From Sordaria brevicollis (Eukaryota > Ascomycota > Sordariomycetes > Sordariales > Sordariaceae): 64,000 nucleotides of DNA. Below are positions 56,756 through 64,000 of this stretch, piece after piece. Location of the stretch: positions 1,922,001 to 1,986,000 of the forward strand of contig JAUTDP010000006.1 of assembly GCA_033439795.1 (NCBI GenBank), given 5' to 3'. The translations under genes were made by a program, and so were the position numbers. The notes below the pieces were generated by a model. It was not told the origin of the DNA, searched no databases, and saw only the letters and a list, made by a program, of their open reading frames with translations. Positions within the stretch are counted from its first letter, which is position 1. Every line of letters begins with the position of its first letter.

Positions 56756-58930
56756 TCACTTCCCACCCCTCTCCTCCTCTTCCTCTAAGTGCCTCCCCCA
56801 CTCAACTTCCCACCCCTCCCCCCTCTCCTCAACCTTTTCCCTCCACTCCCCCACAACCACGCCCCTCGTCCCCAACAACTCATCCATCTCCGTCCTATAC
56901 CTCCCCGTAGCCACTGGCTCCTCCGGCAACTCCTTCTTCATCAATAGCAAACCCTCCGGCGGCTCCCGTCCCAACATCTCCCACATCCTTTTTTCTTCCT
57001 TGTAACTAGCCCGCATGTCCAGCGCGTCAGCGTACGCCTCCTGAGCGCGCTGCGTGCGGATGCGAGAGTAGAGAGTTTCTCTGGCGCGAGAGGTGATGGC
57101 CATCGGTAGGGCGGAATAGTGCAAGAGTTCGCGGGCTTCGAGTTTGATGGCTTTGTCTTCTTCTGGATCGGTTTGTGGGTGATGGTGTTCAGATGGGGCG
57201 GGGCTCGATGGAGCGACTGGGTCTGGTTCGGTCTGAGTTTCGTCGGGAAGCTGTTCGTGGTTGATGTCGAGGTCGTCGAGGGAGGGCGTGGAGGAGAGGG
57301 AGGCGAGGGATTCAGCGTCGCTGGGGTCATCTTCCTCGTCTGATTCATCTTCGGAGTCGGATTCTGGGCGGTCGGGGTCCGGGTCGAGGCCTAGGGCTTT
57401 CTCGACTTCGGTGTAGGACATTGGTGCTGGTTCGTCTGGTATCATTTCCATGTCTTCGTTTATAACCTCTTTCTTTTTGCGATGGAGTTCTTCTATGTAG
57501 TCGTAATCTTCGTCCCCGTAGACATCGAGTCTTAACCGTCTTGCTGCCCCGGCCCAAAAGTCGTGACTGTCCTTCTTTAGTCCTAGTGAGAGAACTGCTG
57601 CTTCAACGTCTTGTATCCAAACCCGGTTTTTGGTGAAGGGGTGAACAGCTCGTTTTGCTTTGATGCGCGATTCGCTGATGAAGAGCGTTGCAGCTACGAG
57701 CCGTCGTGTTAGCGAGACTACTAGTGAGTGCAAGTCCTCGAGGGCGGTGGCTCGAATGGCAGGCGGCTCGTCGGATACGCTACTCCAGTTGTAGTCGTCG
57801 ACTTTCGAGTTCATGAACACGTTCTCTGATAGGTCGAGCATTTTTCGGACTCGGAACAGATCCAGGGCGGGTAGTTTCCTTGAGCCGAATTCGTCGACGG
57901 CCTCATCGGGTTTGACCATGGCCTCCCCGTCTGTAACCCCATCCACCCCCTTCCCTCTTTCCACTCTCCGTTTCCTTTCCCTCTCCTGCTTCATCTCTTC
58001 TCTCACCTCTATCTCCAATCCCCTCACGTTATCCTGCTCGATCAACCACCTGTTCTCTCCCCACTTCCTCATCTCCTCCGCCTCTTCCCACGATTCCTGC
58101 CTAGTGGCGATCGCATCGGCTGCTTCCTCCAGAGCATTGCAGCACTGCTGACTCACCTCTACAGCGGCTGGGACCTCTGCTGGCACCACAGGCTGTATCA
58201 ACTGCGCTGGAGTCGCAACTTTGGGATCCTGTCTGGTCTTGATTGTTTTGCGAAAGACTTCGAGGTACTCGGCCACTTCCAGCTCACTCTTGCTGCGGAT
58301 TCTAGAGGCGATGGCAGACGCCGAGTCTGGGCCGAGGCGGGACACGGCGGAGAAAAAGAGTTCCTTTTCGGCAGGCGACCATACTGTGAGACCAATTTGG
58401 GAGGGCGCTAGTGGTTGAGCGGTTTCATCACCGTTTGGGACGAAGCGCGAGGCGGCATCGATTATGTCGGTGTTTAGCAGGGCGAGATAGGAATGGTTGA
58501 ACAGTGTCTTGTGTCGTTTTTGGGGACGCTCTTTGAGAGGGGCTATGTCATCGGATGTACGCTTTGAAGGGCGCGGAGTGGTGACGGATTTTGATTGTGA
58601 GCGCGACCTCCCGCTCTTCCTCTCTTGATCTGGTTCCTCGTCTGAATCTGGTTCATACTCGCTGCCTGCTGATTCGACCTGGTGCCGTCGGCGCGGGATG
58701 CCGTCTAGTTGAGCGTAGTCAAATTCGGCGTCGTCGATGGGGGTGCCGTAGTTGGATTCGGCATCGTTGTCGTCGTCGTCATTTTGTGGCTCGGACTTTA
58801 CACTATAATAATCTGCTTCGGATTCTGGTTGTACACTTCGACTTTGGCTTCGTGTTGAGCGACGCGGGCGTTGATTTGGTGGGGAGCTGTTGCCGGCGGC
58901 ATGGTCACTGATGCCAGTGTCGGAATCCAT
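56756..58930 (-). CDS. Rrn5-like RNA polymerase I upstream activation factor (724 aa)
   Basis: Single exon; ATG at 58930 (MDSDTGISDH) preferred over the ATG at 58993. After a disordered acidic/basic N-terminus, HKTLFNHSYLALLNTDI and RFVPNGDE resemble the region preceding the SANT domain in fungal Rrn5. The SANT/Myb domain lies at about residues 175-230 (VWSPAEKELFFSAVSRLGPD, SKSELEVAEYLEVFRK). The middle is helical and charged (EMRKWGENRWLIEQDNVRGLE). The acidic C-terminal part includes ALPMAITSRARETLYSRIRTQRAQEA. In yeast, Rrn5 is part of the UAF complex on rDNA promoters. Membership rests on the SANT position and the YLALLN motif, so another SANT chromatin protein is possible. Confidence 0.68.
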   Translation of the reverse strand: MDSDTGISDHAAGNSSPPNQRPRRSTRSQSRSVQPESEADYYSVKSEPQNDDDDNDAESNYGTPIDDAEFDYAQLDGIPRRRHQVESAGSEYEPDSDEEPDQERKSGRSRSQSKSVTTPRPSKRTSDDIAPLKERPQKRHKTLFNHSYLALLNTDIIDAASRFVPNGDETAQPLAPSQIGLTVWSPAEKELFFSAVSRLGPDSASAIASRIRSKSELEVAEYLEVFRKTIKTRQDPKVATPAQLIQPVVPAEVPAAVEVSQQCCNALEEAADAIATRQESWEEAEEMRKWGENRWLIEQDNVRGLEIEVREEMKQERERKRRVERGKGVDGVTDGEAMVKPDEAVDEFGSRKLPALDLFRVRKMLDLSENVFMNSKVDDYNWSSVSDEPPAIRATALEDLHSLVVSLTRRLVAATLFISESRIKAKRAVHPFTKNRVWIQDVEAAVLSLGLKKDSHDFWAGAARRLRLDVYGDEDYDYIEELHRKKKEVINEDMEMIPDEPAPMSYTEVEKALGLDPDPDRPESDSEDESDEEDDPSDAESLASLSSTPSLDDLDINHEQLPDETQTEPDPVAPSSPAPSEHHHPQTDPEEDKAIKLEARELLHYSALPMAITSRARETLYSRIRTQRAQEAYADALDMRASYKEEKRMWEMLGREPPEGLLLMKKELPEEPVATGRYRTEMDELLGTRGVVVGEWREKVEERGEGWEVEWGRHLEEEEERGGK

Positions 58931-59980
58931 CTGACTGTGTTTTGGCTGAATGGAGGAGATAAATGACAATGGAAGAAAATTACCAGGTGTCAAAGTCCAG
59001 AGTCAATTTCATGCCAATCATGGACCAAGTTGCAGTTTCCCGAATTGGGTTGTCATTCCGTTTGAGATGGAAACTGCGATTCAGTTGAAGGATGAAAGAT
59101 GAAGTGAGGAAATCCATGCACTTGAATGTGGGGAAAGAGCAGGAGCCTAGAACATGTACTCAACCCGGAATGACCTGCTCACTTTCAGTTGTCGCAGTCC
59201 TCCATGTTTTCCTTTTGGATATCCGCACCTTGATTGAATACCGCATGGTGATCTGTGTGATACTGACTTCCGGAATCATTTGTGATGGGAGTGTGAGGAA
59301 ATTTGTCTCGAAAATGTGAATTTTCTGTAATGGCTCATCAGGTACCTGGACAGGGCTCCACTTTAAAATGCAGGATTGTGCTCAGGAACCAATCATAGCG
59401 CGCACAATGAAGGCTTAATGGTTTCTAAGCACAGTTCCTTTAGCTTAATGTCCTACATTTCGAAAACAAGTTCAAGTTGGTTCTGAGGCAAAGAGAGATG
59501 AAAGAAAAACCCTTACAGCCTTGGATGCGGTCAGGAGTTCTCTATCTGTACGGGATATAGTTACTGGAGATTTTGACTCTCTTATTCATCATTGCGAACT
59601 TCCTCTTCAGGGTACAACTTGTATCAATATTTCGATGCCACCCTTTGGTACAGAGTGTCAGTTCGACGAATCTGATAGGTGAACGACGTACACTGCCGAT
59701 ATCACTAAAAGCACAGCCTACAACGACGTCGCATGTGCCTGCCCTGAAATCCACTGTTCACTGAAACAACAACTTCTCAACATTTCGACATCTCCATGTT
59801 GCCCATCATCTCGCTGCACTCGGTCACTCACCATCATAACTCAATACGATAGGTCTCCAGGCCTTTGTCTAGTTTAGTCTTTTGGGCGTTGGCTGTCGGT
59901 GGAAGGACCAAACAGGCGAGTGTCTGCCAAGGACCAGGAACATCGTCATCACCACATCCTCAGATAGTGGACTCGTCGCC
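58931..59980. other. Divergent promoter region (Rrn5-like / Irc3-like)
   Basis: About 1 kb between divergent starts. Nothing beyond short random frames seen. Confidence 0.5.
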
Positions 59981-62026
59981 ATGAGGAGGCTCATAACGGC
60001 AACCAAGGCCTTGAGCCTCACGGTGCAACATCCCTCATTATCAAGGAGGATGATGGCCATTTCACCAGCATCATCAAGTCGCCACCCACGACCCTTCAGC
60101 AACTCAGTCCGCCTCACCAACGCCCTTTCACAACAAATCCAACTTCGCGACTACCAAGAAGAATGCATCCAATCAGTTCTAGCAGCCCTCGACCAAGGCC
60201 ACAAACGTCTTGGAGTTTCCCTAGCCACCGGCGCCGGAAAAACCGTCATCTTCACCCACCTCATCGATCGTATCGAACCACGCTCCGAAAATGCCACCCA
60301 GACGCTCATCATCGCCCACCGCCGCGAGCTAGTCGAGCAAGCCGCCCGCCACTGCGCCAATACGTACCCAAACAAGACCGTCGAAGTCGAGATGGGCAAC
60401 GTCAAAGCCTCCGGGATAGCCGACATCACCGTCGCCAGTCTGCAAACCCTCGTCTCCGGCGACCGGCTGCTCAAATTCGACCCATCCCGATTTAAGCTAG
60501 TGCTAGTAGACGAAGCCCACCACATCGTCGCCCCGGGGTATCTACGAACGCTCGAACACTTTGGTCTGCGCCACAAGCAAGATAACTCACCCCACCTGGT
60601 CGGGGTCTCCGCCACCTTTTCCCGCGCCGACGGTTTACGGCTGGGAGCAGCCATCGACGAAATCGTCTACCACAAAGATTACGTCGACATGATCGGCGAC
60701 AAGTGGTTATCCGACGTGATATTCACCACGGTTGACTCAACCGTCGATTTGAGAGAGGTCAAAAAGGGCGCCGGCGGTGATTACGACGTAGCGCAACTTT
60801 CCGACGCCGTCAACTCGGCCGAGGTAAACGACATTGCCGTGCGAACATGGTACGCCAAAGCCGGTAACCGCAAGTCCACGCTCGTCTTCTGTGTTGATCT
60901 GCAGCACGTGGCGGACATGACGGCCACGTTTCGCGGGTACGGGTACGACGCTCGGTTTGTCACCGGTGACACCCCCGCGAAGGAAAGGGCGGAGATTTTG
61001 GATGCGTTCAAAAGGTTTGAGTTCCCGGTGTTGGTCAACTGCGGGGTGTTTACCGAGGGGACGGATATTCCGAATATCGATTGCATATTGATGGCGAGGC
61101 CGACAAGGTCGAGGAATCTGCTGATTCAGATGATTGGCCGGGGAATGAGGCTGTACCCGGGGAAACAGAATTGTCATATCATTGATATGGTCTCTAGTCT
61201 GGCGACGGGAATTGTTACCACCCCAACGCTGTTTGGGTTGGATCCAGATATGTTGGTCGAGGAGGCGACGGTCGAAGACATGAAAGAGAAGGCCGAGCGC
61301 AGGCAAGAAGAGGAGGCGAGGAAGGAGGTCGTCTATAACGCATCTGCGGGCACGCCTTCGACGGCGTCGCAGGGTGAATGGGCGGTTACTTTTACCGAGT
61401 ACGAGTCCATCTTTGACTTGATCGCTGACTCCTCAGGCGAGAGACATATCCGGTCCATAAGCCAGTTTTGCTGGGTCATGGTCGGGCATGACAGATACGT
61501 CATAAGCGGACCGGACGGGTCCTACGTCAAGCTCGAGCGCGTCACATCCGAAGAAGAGGCAAATGGCGTGCCGAGATGGGTAGTCAACGAAGTCCGCACT
61601 TTACCCGTGTCCGCCGGGTCCAAATCACCCTACGCATCACCGCGCGAGATCTTGAAAGCCGAGACCTTTGCCGACGCCGTCCACGGCGCTGACAGCTTCC
61701 TTGCCTCCTCCGCAGGGCAAGGAAAATATCCTCGAAACTTTATCCACAGAAACATGAAATGGCGCGACGACCCGGCGACCGAGGGACAGATCAAGTTCAT
61801 CAACAAGACGATAAGACGTGGGCAGCAGCCGGTTACTCGGGAGGAAGTCACGAGAGGAGCGGCGTCGGATATGCTTACCAAGTTCAAGCATGGTGCCAGG
61901 GGAAGGTTTGCGGATATGTCAGCCATAAAAAAGAAGAGGCAGAAGCAGATGTTGGTACTGGAGAAGGAGAGGAAGTTGAGGGAGCCGGGTGTGCAGGTGG
62001 GGAGTGTGGCTGCTATGGCGCTTTAG
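59981..62026 (+). CDS. irc3: Irc3-like mitochondrial superfamily 2 DNA helicase (681 aa)
   Basis: Single exon. ATG at 59981 ([13 protein letters not shown]) gives a basic, Ser/Arg-rich presequence typical of matrix proteins; upstream in-frame codons start only with TTG. Helicase motifs: Q-motif-like [17 protein letters not shown] (about 82-88), Ia [19 protein letters not shown] (about 177), [44 protein letters not shown] (about 383). Order and sequence match Irc3, which in yeast supports stability of mitochondrial DNA by acting on branched DNA. The C-terminal part ([28 protein letters not shown]) matches the family's accessory region. Function is assigned by family. Confidence 0.93.
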   Translation: MRRLITATKALSLTVQHPSLSRRMMAISPASSSRHPRPFSNSVRLTNALSQQIQLRDYQEECIQSVLAALDQGHKRLGVSLATGAGKTVIFTHLIDRIEPRSENATQTLIIAHRRELVEQAARHCANTYPNKTVEVEMGNVKASGIADITVASLQTLVSGDRLLKFDPSRFKLVLVDEAHHIVAPGYLRTLEHFGLRHKQDNSPHLVGVSATFSRADGLRLGAAIDEIVYHKDYVDMIGDKWLSDVIFTTVDSTVDLREVKKGAGGDYDVAQLSDAVNSAEVNDIAVRTWYAKAGNRKSTLVFCVDLQHVADMTATFRGYGYDARFVTGDTPAKERAEILDAFKRFEFPVLVNCGVFTEGTDIPNIDCILMARPTRSRNLLIQMIGRGMRLYPGKQNCHIIDMVSSLATGIVTTPTLFGLDPDMLVEEATVEDMKEKAERRQEEEARKEVVYNASAGTPSTASQGEWAVTFTEYESIFDLIADSSGERHIRSISQFCWVMVGHDRYVISGPDGSYVKLERVTSEEEANGVPRWVVNEVRTLPVSAGSKSPYASPREILKAETFADAVHGADSFLASSAGQGKYPRNFIHRNMKWRDDPATEGQIKFINKTIRRGQQPVTREEVTRGAASDMLTKFKHGARGRFADMSAIKKKRQKQMLVLEKERKLREPGVQVGSVAAMAL

Positions 62027-62633
62027 GGTACTGGTGAACTGGTGGTATTGATCTCAACTTTTTTCACTTTTGTCTCGTGCTGTGGTCTGGTCTTTGGTTT
62101 CATTCTTCTAATCGTTGCTGTCCCTAACGCCTTACTTACTTCTCTCCCGTGCTCCATTTTCTAACTCTTTGCTCTCGTCCTTGATCTGTTGTCTCCATTC
62201 TCGTCGTCAGACTAACCTTGAGTGCTGCTTTTTTTTCCTCTTTGGAGCAGTGCATCCGTCCTTTCCCTTGTTTACCTACTCCAAGACTCACCCCCCCAAA
62301 AAATAGAGTCAACCACCTTACTAACTGTAACCGGACGATACCAAACCAGCCAACCAGCCCAACAAAAACCACGGAGGAAATGAGAACAGAAGAAGTAGGG
62401 GAAATTGCCGCAGACGCCAGCATCAAAAACAATTCCTGTCTGCCATCCAGCTTTGGTACTTCCTAAACATCAGCCGCTGTACCTAAATACACCACATGTC
62501 TTCTTGAACACGAACGAGGCCGACTCAGCGCACCACAGACCCGAGAGGAAGGAATTGGAAGTCCACCATGCCTACTCCTATCGACCCAAACCCCGGATCT
62601 ACAACTCAGACTCTACATCAAACAAGAGAATGA
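62027..62633. other. Intergenic region
   Basis: 3' flank of the Irc3-like gene and sequence leading into a doubtful small gene. A possible exon upstream (frame reading LRLYIKQENDIFYEDGHHLL near 62595-62655) could belong to it, but I cannot fix its borders. Confidence 0.35.
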
Positions 62634-62981
62634 CATTTTCTACGAGGATGGCCACCACCTTCTCTTGGTTCCATTGCCCTCCGTAGGCGACATGTCCCCT
62701 CGAGCAGGCCAACCACCACCACCATCCCCACCGCCGCCACGCCTGCTACCCCCGTAGGCTCCTGTTTGGACGGGGATCCATCCCAAGTTCTTTTTCCCGA
62801 TTACGCCTATTGCAACATTTGCGAAGCAAACTTGACCCGCAACTCTGCACATAAAGACACGGATTGGGCGATTGATGAGGCTATTGAGATCATGCAGGCT
62901 AGGCTCAAGATTCGTAAGGACCAGTGCCAGGGCAAAGCAACCCCCCAGAAGGACGGTGCTACTCCTAAGGGCAGGAAGTAG
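62634..62981 (+). CDS. Possible small protein or last exon, incomplete model
   Basis: Open frame with no ATG at a believable position, so if real it is the last exon of a spliced gene. Its second half looks protein-like: FPDYAYCNICEANLTRNS followed by a helix DWAIDEAIEIMQARLKIRKD and a basic tail ending TPKGRK. CNIC could be half of a metal site. The first half is Pro/Thr-rich repeat. No family recognised. It lies next to the DUF3435 relic, so it may also be damaged. Confidence 0.3.
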   Translation, partial: HFLRGWPPPSLGSIALRRRHVPSSRPTTTTIPTAATPATPVGSCLDGDPSQVLFPDYAYCNICEANLTRNSAHKDTDWAIDEAIEIMQARLKIRKDQCQGKATPQKDGATPKGRK

Positions 62982-63169
62982 TTGCTGTTTTGTTGTCATC
63001 ACTATCTAATTTGACTCGTTCTTCTCGTTTGTCAACTTCGTCTTTCATGTCCCAAATCGTTCTCACGCACCCCCGTATGTTCATGCATCTCCTAAGTATC
63101 TCCTTCCATTCTCCTTCCATTCTCCTAAAACTCTCATCATTATCTCTTTCTCCAACTCGGCTTTAATTT

Positions 63170-64000
63170 TTAAAGTGTACCGGAAGAATAGGCTCGAGAA
63201 GGAGGGCCTACCCAGATTCGATCTAGATGAGGCCCGTGAGAAATGGAGACCCTAATATTAGATGAGCCTTTAATAGGTGCCCTCTAGATACTCTCTTGAC
63301 AGAAAGACTGGATGAAAAGACGTTATATTCTATCCGTGAGTTCGGATGGTTCGGTGTCGCTGCTGTTGGCCACTCAGGCCTGCTGGTGTTCCTCAGGTTG
63401 GTGAGGGTGAAGCCTCGCTTCGTGCTTCATACAAATCACCGCAATAAACGAGCGCTCCAACTCTTTAGTCCAATACAGGCCGGAGCTGTGACCGCCAAAG
63501 GAGAAGAAGTACCCCAAAGGACTCTCCCTCCCCCCCTCCCTCGTCGATCAGCAATGAGCGATTGCCGGCGGGCGCGGTGGTTGCGCACAGGACAACTGCT
63601 TTTGGAAATATTAGTAGATTACGACCTCCTTAATACTCGATGCAAAGAGGTGGCCGAAGTACACCATCTTGCCTAAGCATTGGGCCGCATTTGTTACCTC
63701 AGGCCAGGTAGTATCGGTTATTCCACCCAAGCCCCTCTCAAAGCCGGCTATTTTATCAAATGGCGAGACGTTACCATACTCCACGGCAGTCAACCGGGGA
63801 AATTTGAAGTCAAACTCCACGTTCATTCGTTTAAAACGAACAACCCCCACGATGCCCACAAGGCTTCGCGAAAGCCAGGCAGAGCTCCTAAGGGATCAAA
63901 CTTTCAACATAATGCCCGCAAGAAATGCGGATGACATGTTTCTGTCAGCGCCTCATCGTCTGATTGCAATCGCCATCCGCAGAGGTATCCTCAAGCACTA
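63170..64000 (+). pseudogene. Decayed DUF3435 (tyrosine-recombinase-like) relic, runs off right edge
   Basis: Pieces in different frames line up in the order expected for fungal DUF3435 proteins, the group containing Crypton/Starship-type recombinases. Around 63185-63255: YRKNRLEKEGLPRFDLDEAR, then a stop. Around 63590-63675: LLLEILVDYDLLNTRCKEV, then TAA. Around 63680-63855: YLRPGSIGYS, GYFIKWRDVTI and FEVKLHVHSFKTNN, then a shift of frame. Around 63885-63998: LLRDQTFNIMPARNADDMFL and SAPHRLIAIAIRRGILKHY. The RPG motif and the IAIAIRRGIL block are the most telling. The stop at 63674-63676 would be CAA with one C-to-T change, as repeat-induced point mutation makes. One of the shifts could be an intron. 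No domain search was run. Confidence 0.55.

Noticed and set aside
62640..63002. 120-codon minus-strand frame near the right end
   Set aside because: Gly-rich stretches mirror the Pro/Thr repeat on the plus strand; the plus-strand frame with CNIC and a clean amphipathic helix looks more like protein.
1..64000. CRISPR arrays, bacterial operons, rRNA and tRNA genes
   Set aside because: No regularly spaced repeats, no A/B box pairs with a tRNA fold, and no rRNA sequence noticed; the DNA is eukaryotic. A tRNAscan or Rfam run could still find something I missed by eye.

Overview
The window looks like nuclear DNA of a filamentous ascomycete, most likely a Sordariales fungus close to Neurospora. The evidence is short introns (about 50-100 bases) with GTRNGY donors and CTAAC-type branch sites, and fungal genes such as a class V / class VII chitin synthase pair. 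The species assignment is inference; I ran no search.

Layout. 1-6552 (minus): the ergothioneine gene egt-1, open at the left edge and split in a coding exon by a complete 4,456-base Tc1/mariner/IS630-type DNA transposon (1777-6232). The element has 56-base terminal inverted repeats (55 of 56 identical) and a TA duplication. It carries an intact DD34E transposase gene (plus) and a second, convergent gene for a 911-residue protein I cannot assign. 6553-11726: gene-poor, with a 74-base inverted repeat at 9992-10345. 11727-13179: double GFA-domain protein. 13876-15324 (minus): mitochondrial dehydrogenase kinase. 16106-16453 (minus): Pbi2-type proteinase inhibitor. 17891-21549: Bms1 ribosome-biogenesis GTPase. 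21907-23925 (minus): unknown Gln-rich protein. 25158-27485 (minus): PflX-like radical SAM protein. 28189-29001 (minus): NECAP endocytosis protein. 29904-31039: eIF2B alpha. 31970-37540 (minus) and 43397-49175 (plus): class VII and class V chitin synthases with myosin-like domains, head to head across 5.86 kb. 50307-54308: a four-domain RNA end-processing protein (2H, EEP nuclease, nucleotidyltransferase, MJ1316/DUF504). 54727-55706: an F-box/2EXR-like unknown. 56756-58930 (minus): Rrn5-like Pol I factor. 59981-62026: Irc3-like mitochondrial helicase. 62634-62981: a doubtful small gene. 63170-64000: a decayed DUF3435 (tyrosine-recombinase-like) relic running off the right edge.

Most genes are housekeeping and not a pathway: cell wall (two chitin synthases), RNA and ribosome biology (Bms1, Rrn5-like, eIF2B alpha, four-domain protein) and mitochondrial proteins (kinase, radical SAM candidate, Irc3). 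The new biology is mainly mobile: a two-gene Tc1/mariner-type element that appears recent and has disrupted egt-1, plus an old recombinase relic at the other end. Intron positions were read by eye from splice signals and reading frame, and need transcript support.
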